Below are positions 18,201-25,480 of a DNA stretch of 64,000 nt, piece after piece. Position 1 is the first letter of the stretch. Every line of letters starts with the position of its first letter. The position numbers and the translations under genes were made by a program. The stretch is taken from contig NZ_CABHOL010000008.1 in assembly GCF_902168135.1 (NCBI RefSeq), forward strand, positions 1 to 64,000, written 5' to 3'. The notes beneath the pieces were generated by a model. It was not told where the DNA came from. It ran no database searches and worked only from the letters and a program-made list of their open reading frames with translations. Source of the DNA: an uncultured Fluviicola sp. Its GTDB lineage: Bacteria > Bacteroidota > Bacteroidia > Flavobacteriales_D > Crocinitomicaceae.

Positions 18201-18655
18201 GTTACTTCATTGTTCCAAAACTTTTGGAAAGGTGTGTAGAAATTTATTCCCAAAGCCTTCCCGCCTTTCAGACTGAAACTTTCTTTGTTATTCGGGGCAA
18301 TTACCTCGTAAACCGCATTGATCAAACCGGTAGAACTGATTTTTATCCCGTTATTCGAAACAACATTCGCTGCCGGACTCTCGATCTGAGCCAGAACCAA
18401 GCTGAGATCAATACTATCGCTTGAGAAAGCAGGCATCGTTAGGATAAGCGGAACAAATGCGCCGTTTGCAGGCTGGGTAACAGTAATTGTTGCCGGCTGG
18501 TCATACGATTGAAAACGGAGCTTGACGGGATCCTGCCCTATACCAGCAGAAACATCCGGAGCAGCAAACCAAAAAACGGTATCTCTCTGCGCATGAGAAC
18601 TTACAGTTGTAGCCAGGCCAAACGCAAGAAGGAAAAGTTGTATAAATCTGAACAT
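15233..18655 (-). CDS. giant T9SS type B sorted adhesin with IgGFc-binding-like N-terminus and PKD domains
   Basis: 1140 residues, first gene of the five-gene surface operon. Signal peptide (1-22, ending HAQ), IgGFc-binding-like N-terminal region (about 25-340; DTVFWFAAPDVSAG and GSIVSANNPIAITVFDGQ), a series of Cys-bearing repeats of about 85 residues (AxVCxNNxxVxLxGxVxGxxTTGxW; about 440-790), three PKD-like domains (about 790-1040; WDFGDGSTSNS) and a type B sorting domain (PTIISPNGDSANDVWKL to the end). Layout and sequence match the 10557 gene, so the two arose by duplication. A TATCTTTG promoter box lies 28 bases upstream of the ATG. Predicted surface adhesin; the ligand is unknown. Confidence 0.87.
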   Translation of the reverse strand: MFRFIQLFLLAFGLATTVSSHAQRDTVFWFAAPDVSAGIGQDPVKLRFQSYDQPATITVTQPANGAFVPLILTMPAFSSDSIDLSLVLAQIESPAANVVSNNGIKISSTGLINAVYEVIAPNNKESFSLKGGKALGINFYTPFQKFWNNEVTTPATYSGIEIVATLNNTTVLITPRTAITGHAANATFSVVLNAGQTYSARDVDVNASTSLAGSIVSANNPIAITVFDGQLVQSGCADMIGDQLVPTPSIGTDYAIYKGTSTTDRIYVLATQNASTIEVAGVSTTTTLINSSETLEIPMTDQLISIKSTKPVYVYHVSGFGCELSAAVVPSLNCKGNNNMAFSRSSTDSLGVVLVTRTGFEGDFLLNGSSALITAGMFQTVPGTSGQYKAARIFFNTAEVPVNSHNMIVNLGDIFTMAVISGGGTNTGAAYAYTTDFYATAFSQAGVNDTVCANVSYTLNGNVGGGAVTGSWSSNGYGSFQNGLNSVPNTYIPSPLDTLISPIRIILSTTGFCPVARDTMYLEITPAPLVNANVDQSVCENNPVIELDGIIGGGAATGVWTSNGSGTFLPNAATLNATYVPSATDLASGTLQFVLTSTNAPSCAMVSDTMMVNFTNAANVQAGPDTLIVCANNANVSLSGTVSGPTTTGIWLTSGTGIFSPNNSSLNCTYIPSVADTTAGFVWLYLRSTSNGNCNPVEDSIYISINDAPKVDAGPNQLKCSNATLVQLNGNVTGGPFGGVWSGGSGTFSPSTSALNATYVPSASEVSNGSVVLTLTSTNNGTCTVVSDAVQVNFVAPPFANFSGTNVCEGLPNVFTDFSLPGSGTLTNWAWTFQTGQTSANQNPNYNFGTAGSYPVELIVTNSNGCKDTVSISVSVFDKPVADFNSSNSCPNNQVTVAFTDASASTETINSWFYDFGGQGSAAMADVNQQFASGGTYTITHIVSTVNGCSDTIIEPITIDPLPDAGFYYNSNGGMNIGAVFNFIDTSDYAVSYSWDFGDGSTSNSMDPSHTYYGNGNYYIVLEVTNALGCTDSAIRFVAINTVTTEINTLIPTIISPNGDSANDVWKLDFLELAYPNAHIEIYNEWGQTVFTSDGYDTPWDGTYDGEPVPDGNYLFVIQLNANADPDIYKGVLMVLRKRD

Positions 18656-18682
18656 AATTAAGTTATCTCAGTTTCGAGATCG

Positions 18683-18690
18683 CAAAGATA
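18683..18690 (-). promoter_or_regulatory. -7 promoter box (TATCTTTG) of the adhesin operon
   Basis: On the minus strand the sequence reads TATCTTTG, an exact match to the Bacteroidota -7 consensus TAnnTTTG, and would give a leader of about 20 nt before the ATG at 18655. No clear -33 TTG is seen at the usual distance. Confidence 0.6.
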
Positions 18691-18850
18691 AGGCTTATAA
18701 GATCAGTTTTAACTAAAATTAATAAAGCGAAACATGCCATTCACACAGTGAAAACGGAAATTTATAAATAAAAATCAGTTAGTTACGAATTTAACAGCGT
18801 TTTAGGGCCATTCGTCGAAAGACAACTATTTTAGACGTTTAAACTAATAT

Positions 18851-19327
18851 TTACCGGTGATTCGGGGGAAGATCCGGTTTTAATTTTGCTGCCCGATCGT
18901 GCAGGACGATGCTTCCGGTTACGGCAACATTGAGCGAAGAATTTCCCGGAAGTTTAATCACTTTCCGGCATTTCGCCAAAACCGATTCGGGAAGTCCCTG
19001 GTCTTCGGATCCCAACAGGTAAATTGCGCGTTTCGGATGCTCAAAATCATGCAAAAATTCAGCATTTTCGGTTAATTCAACCGCAATCAAGTGACAATCG
19101 TAAGGAACATTCTCACACAAATCTTCCAGGCTGTCGTAGTGAAAATAGGGAATCCGTGCCCAGGTCCTTGTCACGTCAGAAGTTTGCTTTTTGTAACGTT
19201 TCCCAACAGTAAAAATGTAAGACGCGCCTAAAATATAAGCCGATCTCCACAAGGTACCGATGTTATGGTCCGTCTTGGCATTAAAAACACCAATTGCGCA
19301 ATATCCCTGAATATTCGATGTTTTCAT
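18851..19327 (-). CDS. SpoU/TrmH-family RNA 2'-O-methyltransferase
   Basis: 158-residue SPOUT methyltransferase. Motif 1 is NIGTLWRSAYILGA (about 22-35), motif 2 LLGSEDQGLPESVLAKC (about 103-119), and motif 3 IKLPGNSSLNVAVTGSIVLHD (about 123-143); together they form the knotted SAM-binding site. It should methylate a ribose in tRNA or rRNA; the exact site cannot be told. It lacks the extra N-terminal domain of larger relatives. It overlaps the aspartoacylase-like gene by four bases (ATGA) and is the last gene of that group. Confidence 0.88.
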   Translation of the reverse strand: MKTSNIQGYCAIGVFNAKTDHNIGTLWRSAYILGASYIFTVGKRYKKQTSDVTRTWARIPYFHYDSLEDLCENVPYDCHLIAVELTENAEFLHDFEHPKRAIYLLGSEDQGLPESVLAKCRKVIKLPGNSSLNVAVTGSIVLHDRAAKLKPDLPPNHR

Positions 19328-20301
19328 AGATCAGACGACTTGAATTTTTCAACGTTCATTGCGCTTCCGATATGAAAGATTGCGTCTCCCTTATTCACCA
19401 AAGGCGCTTCATTGGTACAAATGATATATCCTTTCGAATTGGATTTGATCTTACGCTCCGAAGAACCGTAGGGGTCGCTTACATAACCGATCACTTCTCC
19501 TTTTTCTACATACTGCCCGTTTTTTGCAACTGCATGAAAAACTCCTGAAAGCGGTGCCCGCAGCCATTTGGATGATTTGATGATTATTGTTTCCTTTTCC
19601 GGCTGCTCCAGTTTGAAACTTTTCATGTTAAAATAATTTAGGATACGCTGAATTCCCAGCAATCCCTCTTCAACAATCGTTTCATCAATTGAATTCGTTT
19701 TGCCACCCTCGAACAAGAGGATCTTCTTCCCCATTTTATTCAGGGCCTCGCGAACCGATTTGGAAATGTAATTTGAATGAACAATAAACGGCGGATTAAA
19801 AACCTGAGCCAACTCCATACTGACAGGATCAGAGAGCAGGCAGCGAATCTGGGCAATATTAGAGCGCTGTGCGGAACCCGTATGAAAGTCAATTACAATA
19901 TCTACATTCGGAGCGATCTGGCTCATAAACTGATAAGCAAACTGGCTTGCTAGCGAGCCGTTTTTAGAACCCGGAAAACTTCGGTTTAAATCCCTGCCGT
20001 CAGGAAGTTCGCGTTTCAGGTTCAAATACCCGAAAATATTGAATACCGGAAGACAAATGATCGTTCCTGAAATCGGTTTGTTCCATTTTTTACGGATCAC
20101 CCGGCGTATAATTTCCATTCCGTTGATCTCGTCACCATGCATTCCTGCCATAAGCAAAACGATTGGTCCGTCTTTCAGTGAACGCTCAACGAAAACCGGG
20201 ACCTGCACCGGCGTGTGCGTATGCAGTTTTGCTACATCCATGCTAAGTTCAACACTCTGTCCCGGCAGAATTTCCTTTCCAAGTATGTAGAATCGCGCCA
20301 T
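19324..20301 (-). CDS. succinylglutamate desuccinylase/aspartoacylase family zinc hydrolase
   Basis: 325-residue soluble M14-like zinc enzyme. GMHGDEING (about 53-61) provides the first His and the Glu ligand, and VIDFHTGS (about 135-142) the second His. A C-terminal beta domain (about 240-310) resembles the biotinyl/lipoyl-like tail of this family. Relatives remove acyl groups from amino acids such as N-acetyl-aspartate or succinylglutamate. It sits three bases downstream of rimK and near a RimB-like protease, a combination that suggests a role linked to glutamate tails or small acylated amino acids. The substrate is inferred, not seen. Confidence 0.82.
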   Translation of the reverse strand: MARFYILGKEILPGQSVELSMDVAKLHTHTPVQVPVFVERSLKDGPIVLLMAGMHGDEINGMEIIRRVIRKKWNKPISGTIICLPVFNIFGYLNLKRELPDGRDLNRSFPGSKNGSLASQFAYQFMSQIAPNVDIVIDFHTGSAQRSNIAQIRCLLSDPVSMELAQVFNPPFIVHSNYISKSVREALNKMGKKILLFEGGKTNSIDETIVEEGLLGIQRILNYFNMKSFKLEQPEKETIIIKSSKWLRAPLSGVFHAVAKNGQYVEKGEVIGYVSDPYGSSERKIKSNSKGYIICTNEAPLVNKGDAIFHIGSAMNVEKFKSSDL

Positions 20302-20304
20302 AAT

Positions 20305-21183
20305 TTATTTTTTTACACTCTTTTCAATAAAAGCAATGATTTTTCCGGCAATATCAACCCCTGTTGCGCGTTCGATGCCTTCCAGCCCCGGAGAGGAATT
20401 TACTTCCAGCACCAGTGGTCCGCGTGAAGACTGCAAGAGATCAACTCCTGCCACTCCCAAACCTACAGCATCAGCTGCTTTAATAGCCGTTCTTTTTTCT
20501 TCCTCCGTCAGCTCGAGGATAGTTGCTGTTCCACCACGATGCAGGTTCGAACGGAATTCTCCCTCTTTACCCTGGCGTTTCATAGCTCCTACAACTTCTC
20601 CGTCCACAACGAATGCACGAATATCCGCTCCTCCGGCCTCTTTGATAAATTCCTGGACGATTACCCGTGCTTTCAAACCATTAAATGCTTCCAAAACAGA
20701 TTGGGCCGCATTTTGGTTTTCTGCCAAAACAACCCCCAACCCCTGCGTTCCTTCCAATAACTTCAAAACCACGGGAGCACCACCTGCAGATTCAACCACG
20801 TGTTCTACATTTCGGGAATAATTAGTGAAGACGGTTTTCGGCAGTCCGATACCTTCCTTTGATAAAACCTGAAGACAACGCAGCTTATCACGTGAATGGA
20901 CAATTCCGCGGGAACTATTCACGGAAAAAACATTCATCATTTCGAACTGACGAACAACCGCAGTTCCGTAAAATGTTACAGACGCTCCCACACGCGGGAT
21001 TACAGCATCAAAACCTTCCAAATACTCAGCCCCATAATACAAAGACGGTCCTTTTTGTTCGATTTCGATATTGCAGCGCAAATGATCTACCACATGAGCT
21101 TCATGTCCATGTTTTTCAGCGGCTTCAACCAAACGTCTGGTAGAATACAACTGCGGATTGCGTGATAAAATGGCAATTTTCAT
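20305..21183 (-). CDS. rimK: RimK, ribosomal protein S6 glutamate ligase (ATP-grasp)
   Basis: 292 residues, close to the 300 of Escherichia coli RimK. The N-terminal half begins [20 protein letters not shown], typical of RimK. The ATP-grasp core is visible as [19 protein letters not shown] (about 142-160), [17 protein letters not shown] (about 179-195), FRSNLHRGG (about 214-222) and the metal-binding [14 protein letters not shown] (about 261-274). RimK adds glutamates to the C-terminus of ribosomal protein S6 in gamma-proteobacteria; in Bacteroidota the acceptor is not established. It is the second gene of a four-gene minus-strand group divergent from rplS. Confidence 0.9.
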   Translation of the reverse strand: MKIAILSRNPQLYSTRRLVEAAEKHGHEAHVVDHLRCNIEIEQKGPSLYYGAEYLEGFDAVIPRVGASVTFYGTAVVRQFEMMNVFSVNSSRGIVHSRDKLRCLQVLSKEGIGLPKTVFTNYSRNVEHVVESAGGAPVVLKLLEGTQGLGVVLAENQNAAQSVLEAFNGLKARVIVQEFIKEAGGADIRAFVVDGEVVGAMKRQGKEGEFRSNLHRGGTATILELTEEEKRTAIKAADAVGLGVAGVDLLQSSRGPLVLEVNSSPGLEGIERATGVDIAGKIIAFIEKSVKK

Positions 21184-21230
21184 TCTTTTTCATGAAAGGC
21201 TCATCCCTTTCCTTCGATCAATATATTTCT

Positions 21231-21677
21231 TTATTTATTCTCGTATTTATAGGAACAGTTCGTTTTGGACGTATCAATCAAAAAACGTTTGTTCAACAAC
21301 CTGCGGCCTAATAAAATCGGGTTTCTTAAACCGGTCCTTTCTGTCAGCGAAAATACGGTTTCATATGTTTTTCCGAACAACCGAACGGTTCCTTTAACAA
21401 AAAAGCGTTCCTGAGCTATGCCATTGGAACTTTTCACGATCTTCGTTTTAAAATCGTCAAAAATGACTTCTTTCCCGGTGTATCCGGAGATCCCGGAATC
21501 CAGGAAGACAACCCGGAGCTGTTCTTTCTCACCGAACTCCACTACTTCTATCGACTGACAATGCATGGAACTGGAATAAGCTCCCGAATCAATTTTTACA
21601 GGTACATTCTCCAGCTCAAATGCGGGAAAGGAAACCAAATCCTTGCGCCCGAGTATTTTCTTTTCCACTACCTCCAT
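21231..21677 (-). CDS. RimB-like ATP-dependent zinc protease family (retropepsin-like) protein
   Basis: 148-residue protein with the retropepsin-like fold of the family annotated as RimB or putative ATP-dependent zinc protease. VPVKIDSGAYSSSMHC (about 27-42) holds the DSGA catalytic motif; GLRNPILLGRRLLNKRFLIDTS (near 115-136) is the second family signature. In Pseudomonas, RimB is reported to control RimK-dependent S6 modification by proteolysis. Here it stands 47 bases upstream of rimK in the same direction, which supports a joint role. Confidence 0.82.
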   Translation of the reverse strand: MEVVEKKILGRKDLVSFPAFELENVPVKIDSGAYSSSMHCQSIEVVEFGEKEQLRVVFLDSGISGYTGKEVIFDDFKTKIVKSSNGIAQERFFVKGTVRLFGKTYETVFSLTERTGLRNPILLGRRLLNKRFLIDTSKTNCSYKYENK

Positions 21678-21807
21678 ATTCTCGCTATCTTTGTAAAGAA
21701 GTTTGTTATTCGGTAATCGAAATTAGAAAAAAAGCGATTGAGATGAGAAAAATGGCTTCAAATAAAAAAAAGTTAGGGCAAACTATCCTAAAATGAAAAA
21801 TTATTCC

Positions 21808-21815
21808 TAATATTG
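21808..21815 (+). promoter_or_regulatory. possible -7 promoter box (TAATATTG) of rplS
   Basis: Seven of eight positions match TAnnTTTG, and the box lies 38 bases before the ATG of rplS. No -33 TTG is seen at the usual spacing, so the call is weak. A TATCTTTG farther up near 21684 is an alternative. Confidence 0.3.
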
Positions 21816-21853
21816 CACCCCCAATTATGGGATAGTGAAAGAAAATTAGAGTC

Positions 21854-22210
21854 ATGGATTTTATCAGAGAGCTTCAAAAAGAACTAGTAGAATTGAAAGA
21901 ATTCCCAGCATTCGGAGCTGGAGATACAGTTACTGTATCTTACAAAATTAAAGAAGGAAACAAAGAGCGTATTCAGCAATTCCAGGGTGTTGTTTTACAA
22001 CGTCGTGGTCAAGGTACAACTGAAACGTTTACAGTTCGCAAAATGTCAGGAAACGTAGGTGTAGAGCGTATCTTCCCTATTTCATCTCCTTTCATCGATA
22101 CAATTACAGTAAACAAGCGTGGAGCTGTACGTCGTGCACGTATTTTCTACTTCCGTGGTCTTACTGGTAAAGCAGCACGTATCAAAGAAAAAAGAAGCTT
22201 CTCTCACTAA
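21854..22210 (+). CDS. rplS: 50S ribosomal protein L19
   Basis: 118 residues, the usual length. [29 protein letters not shown] and the ensuing [31 protein letters not shown] are the conserved L19 core, and [21 protein letters not shown] is the typical C-terminus. L19 sits at the 30S-50S interface. It has its own strong terminator immediately downstream and is therefore a single-gene unit, divergent from the rimK group. Confidence 0.97.
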   Translation: MDFIRELQKELVELKEFPAFGAGDTVTVSYKIKEGNKERIQQFQGVVLQRRGQGTTETFTVRKMSGNVGVERIFPISSPFIDTITVNKRGAVRRARIFYFRGLTGKAARIKEKRSFSH

Positions 22211-22235
22211 GTCGAAGATTATTCTCAATATACGA

Positions 22236-22268
22236 CCCCGACTTCGCGCTGCGAACGTCGGGGTTTTT
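22236..22268 (+). terminator. rplS terminator
   Basis: CCCCGAC at 22236-22242 pairs with GTCGGGG at 22257-22263, followed by five T. It lies 26 bases after the rplS stop: a classical intrinsic terminator. Confidence 0.85.
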
Positions 22269-22338
22269 CATTGCCCTCATTTTTCATTGCCCTCATTTTA
22301 CAATGTCATTACGGCACCAATTTTGTTTATGTGCAGCT

Positions 22339-23118
22339 ATGAAATTTATACCCATTCTTTTTTTGCTGTTGGTCATTCAATCATGCACCGGTCAAACCGA
22401 ATCCACCAAATCCGTTTCTCAGCCAATCCCTGAAAAGAGCATCAAGCCCAATCCCGTACAGGGATTATACGATCACTATCAAGCTAATACTTCTCCGAGT
22501 ATTTCTTCGGGAACTGTCAGCAATGGCACTTTAAAGAATGGACGCATTTTTCCCTTCAAAGGTCCAAACTTCATTTACTTCGATACTACAAGCTACCTGA
22601 ATAAACACGCTTTCACTCACGAAAAAGTAAACCGGACGGTTTTGGCTACCTACAAAAAATTTGAAACACTGCTTCCAGCCTTTGAATTCGGATTGATGGA
22701 ATGCTCCAATGAACACGGTGGAAAGATCTGGCCTCACAGAACGCATCAGAATGGATTGAGCGTTGATTTCATGTCGCCGCTCCTGAAAAACGGAGTTTCA
22801 TGCACAGATTTCAACACCATCGGACTTCCACATTACCTGATGGATTTCGACGAGAACGGGATTTACACGGAAGACCCGACTTATTCAATCGACTTTAACC
22901 TAATGGCCCGGCACATTTTGATCTTGAATGAAGAAGCAAAAAAACAAGGATTAAAGATCGAGAAAGTCATTCTAAAAATTGCACTCAAGGACAATCTGTT
23001 TGCGACCGAATACGGGAAGAAACTAAAAGCCAGCGGTATTTATTTTGCGACAAAACTGAGTGATCTGATCGATAGCCTGCACGATGATCATTATCATGTG
23101 GATTTCACACTAAAATAA
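22339..23118 (+). CDS. MepA-like (M74) murein endopeptidase lipoprotein
   Basis: 259-residue lipoprotein with lipobox VIQSC (cysteine near residue 14). The catalytic part resembles penicillin-insensitive murein endopeptidase MepA, a LAS-type zinc enzyme cutting cross-links in peptidoglycan. HRTHQNGLSVDFM supplies zinc-binding His and Asp, and the terminal HDDHYHVDF the H-x-H pair. The hydrophilic region before the catalytic core (about residues 15-80) is probably a linker. The start is chosen at ATG 22339 because it yields a proper lipoprotein signal; the upstream TTG extension does not. Confidence 0.82.
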   Translation: MKFIPILFLLLVIQSCTGQTESTKSVSQPIPEKSIKPNPVQGLYDHYQANTSPSISSGTVSNGTLKNGRIFPFKGPNFIYFDTTSYLNKHAFTHEKVNRTVLATYKKFETLLPAFEFGLMECSNEHGGKIWPHRTHQNGLSVDFMSPLLKNGVSCTDFNTIGLPHYLMDFDENGIYTEDPTYSIDFNLMARHILILNEEAKKQGLKIEKVILKIALKDNLFATEYGKKLKASGIYFATKLSDLIDSLHDDHYHVDFTLK

Positions 23119-23276
23119 TTACGAATTACGAGTTCCTGATTCCGAATCAGCAAACACATTCTCCTCGAATTCAGCAACCATTCAATCAATCATACCAAAC
23201 CTTCCAATCTTTTCAACTCACGGTTCCATTAAACATTTTAACTTTCCGGTTGTACAACTTATCTCAATCCGAAAAC

Positions 23277-24176
23277 ATGAAGATCATTTTCCCGCTTCTT
23301 TTCCTTTTCAGCCTAAACATATCTGCTCAATCAGATACTACCCGCATCAAAGAATTGCTGATTGAACTCACCAAAACATCCAAGCCGCGCAATTACCAAA
23401 ATCCGGATCAGCTGAACGAAACAGCCGCATTCATTTACAGTTACTTCAGGCAGTATGCTGATACCGTTTTTTATCAAACATACCTGGTGAACGGAATCAC
23501 TTATGGAAATGTCGTGGCCCGATTCGGTGACACTATTCATGAACGTTTGGTGATCGGAGCGCATTACGATGTGTGCGGCAACCAGGAAGGTGCCGATGAT
23601 AACGCTTCAGGGATCATAGGTTTACTGGAAATTGCACGTCTGTTGAAAACACAAAAACAGCATAAGAACATCGAATTGGTCGCTTACACACTGGAAGAAC
23701 CGCCATTTTTCCGGACGGAATACATGGGATCTTACATTCATGCACAGTCGCTCAAACAATCTCATGCGAAGATTTCCGGGATGATCTGCCTGGAAATGAT
23801 CGGGTATTTCAAAGAGGAGAAACACACCCAGGATTACCCTATTCGATTCCTGAAACTATTTTATGGTTCGCGCGGAAATTACATCACAGTTGTCAACAAA
23901 TTCAGCAAAGGAAAAACTGCCCGGAAATTCACCAAACACATGAACCATTTAGCGCAACTTCCGGTCAGGAAATTCAACGGTCCGAAATCACTAACCGGTA
24001 TAGACTTTTCGGATCATTTGAACTATTGGAAAATGGGATTCAGCGCCTGTATGGTCACAGACACAGCTTTTTATCGGAACAAGAATTACCACCAGAAAAC
24101 AGATGAGATGGGAACCCTGAATATTTCCAAAATGGCAAAGGTCATTGACGGCATTTTTTTCAGTATCTTAGCGTAA
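23277..24176 (+). CDS. secreted M28-family metallopeptidase
   Basis: 299 residues with a Sec signal peptide (1-18, ending ISAQ). A two-zinc aminopeptidase core is visible: GAHYDVCGNQ (first His), GADDNASGIIG (bridging Asp), LEEPPFF (catalytic and metal Glu), CLEMIGYF (Glu) and FSDHLNYWK (last His). Enzymes of this type remove N-terminal amino acids from peptides outside the cytoplasm. No C-terminal T9SS domain is present, so it is probably periplasmic. Eleven bases separate it from the Kazal inhibitor gene. ATG 23277 is preferred over an upstream start that would hide the signal peptide. Confidence 0.87.
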   Translation: MKIIFPLLFLFSLNISAQSDTTRIKELLIELTKTSKPRNYQNPDQLNETAAFIYSYFRQYADTVFYQTYLVNGITYGNVVARFGDTIHERLVIGAHYDVCGNQEGADDNASGIIGLLEIARLLKTQKQHKNIELVAYTLEEPPFFRTEYMGSYIHAQSLKQSHAKISGMICLEMIGYFKEEKHTQDYPIRFLKLFYGSRGNYITVVNKFSKGKTARKFTKHMNHLAQLPVRKFNGPKSLTGIDFSDHLNYWKMGFSACMVTDTAFYRNKNYHQKTDEMGTLNISKMAKVIDGIFFSILA

Positions 24177-24187
24177 ATTCACGGATT

Positions 24188-24403
24188 ATGAAACTAGTGA
24201 TATTCGCTTCGATATTAGCAGTTGGCGCTTCGGCTAAAAGCTGTAATAAAACAGAAGACTGTAAAGAAAAAGTAAAAGAAGATTGTGTCTGCACGATGCA
24301 GTATGATCCGGTTTGCGGATGCAACAATAAAACTTATTCCAACGCCTGCACTGCGCAGTGTCATGGAATCACGAAATATGTGAAAGGGGAATGCCCGAAT
24401 TAA
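24188..24403 (+). CDS. secreted Kazal-type protease inhibitor
   Basis: 71 residues: short signal peptide (1-17), then a six-cysteine Kazal domain. CVCTMQYDPVCGCNNKTY, then SNACTAQC and the final GEC match the Kazal pattern C..CxxxYxPVCG...TYxNxCxxxC. Residues around the second cysteine of the domain form the reactive loop. Kazal proteins inhibit serine proteases. The gene follows the M28 peptidase by 11 bases and is probably cotranscribed; since M28 enzymes are metallopeptidases, the two need not interact. Confidence 0.88.
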   Translation: MKLVIFASILAVGASAKSCNKTEDCKEKVKEDCVCTMQYDPVCGCNNKTYSNACTAQCHGITKYVKGECPN

Positions 24404-24480
24404 TTATCAATTATGAATGGAATAATTATCAAGCTACGATTCGGATTCCGAAAGCTTGATAATTGATAATTATTGAATTT
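24402..24480. repeat. ATTATCAA palindromic element, copy 3
   Basis: Nested palindrome: TAATTATCAATTATGAAT on the left answers TTGATAATTATTGAATTTA on the right, with an inner TTATCAAGCT...AGCTTGATAA stem around 24427-24467. It directly follows the Kazal gene and precedes the NTF2-like gene. Confidence 0.6.
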
Positions 24481-24485
24481 ATAAT

Positions 24486-24887
24486 ATGACAAGTTTACAC
24501 ATCGTAAAAGCGTATTACGACGCATTCAATGCCCGAAACTGGGACAAAATGTTGTCCTTAGTAGACGAAAACATCAAACACGAGCCCAACCAGGGAACGC
24601 CCCGTATCGGGAAAAAACTCTTTACAGAATTCATGCATCACATGGATACCAGTTATTCCGAAACATTGAAAGATATGGTGCTCTTTTCGTCCGAAACAGA
24701 AGGACGCATTGCAGCTGAATTCGTGGTTCACGGAACATATAAAAAAGCGGAAGAAGGTTTACCTCCGGCACACGGACAAACATACGTGCTCCCCGCAGCT
24801 GCATTTTTAGAAGTAAAAGGAGGAAAAATAAGCCGGGTAACCACGTATTACAACCTGGAATTATGGATCGAACTGGTTTCCAGATAA
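24486..24887 (+). CDS. SnoaL/NTF2-like protein
   Basis: 133-residue cone-fold protein of the SnoaL/ketosteroid-isomerase-like superfamily. MTSLHIVKAYYDAFNARNWDKMLSLVDENIKHEP is the standard opening (helices plus first strand). GQTYVLPAAAFLEVKGGKISRVTTYYN is the characteristic C-terminal strand pair. These proteins bind small hydrophobic ligands and some are isomerases or dehydratases. No catalytic set could be fixed. It is the first of three overlapping genes together with an acetyltransferase and a nitrilase. Confidence 0.78.
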   Translation: MTSLHIVKAYYDAFNARNWDKMLSLVDENIKHEPNQGTPRIGKKLFTEFMHHMDTSYSETLKDMVLFSSETEGRIAAEFVVHGTYKKAEEGLPPAHGQTYVLPAAAFLEVKGGKISRVTTYYNLELWIELVSR

Positions 24888-25480
24888 AGGTGGATCAATT
24901 ACATTACGAATCCGTTATTGGGCCGGATATTGCAAAACTGATCCCGAAATTGGGACAATTACGCATCCGCGTTTTTTACGATTTCCCCTATTTGTATGAA
25001 GGCTCACAAGAATACGAAGAAAACTACCTGCAGGTTTATACCAAAAATCCGTTGAGCATTGCTTTTGGCGTATTTGATGGCGAACAACTTGTAGGCGCAA
25101 CCACTGGAATGCCTTTAATCGCTGAAACGAAAGAAATACAGCAGCCATTTTTGGACAGCGGAATGAACATCGGCGAAATCTTCTATTTTGGAGAAAGTAT
25201 TTTACTCGATACATACCGGGGGCGTGGAATAGGACATCTTTTTTTTGATGTCCGCGAAAAACATGCTTTGGAAAACGGATTTACAACAACCGCTTTCTGC
25301 TCGGTTATCCGACCGGAGGACCATCCGCTTCGGCCGGCGGCTTACCGTCCGAACGATGGTTTTTGGACGAAACGCGGGTACAAAAAGCAGGATTATTCCT
25401 GCCGCATGGCATGGCTCGACAGGAACGAAACACAGGAAACTGAGAAAGAACTGATTTTTTGGACCAAAGAATGGAAGTAA
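24863..25480 (+). CDS. GNAT family N-acetyltransferase
   Basis: 205 residues. The acetyl-CoA pyrophosphate-binding loop is STYRGRGIG-like: LDTYRGRGIGHLFFDVREKHA (about 113-133), preceded by the strand FYFGESIL. It should acetylate an amine, or an amino acid or its analogue; the substrate is unknown. The ATG at 24863 overlaps the upstream gene by 25 bases, and its own end overlaps the nitrilase gene by 10 bases, which suggests translational coupling in one operon. Confidence 0.82.
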   Translation: MDRTGFQIKVDQLHYESVIGPDIAKLIPKLGQLRIRVFYDFPYLYEGSQEYEENYLQVYTKNPLSIAFGVFDGEQLVGATTGMPLIAETKEIQQPFLDSGMNIGEIFYFGESILLDTYRGRGIGHLFFDVREKHALENGFTTTAFCSVIRPEDHPLRPAAYRPNDGFWTKRGYKKQDYSCRMAWLDRNETQETEKELIFWTKEWK

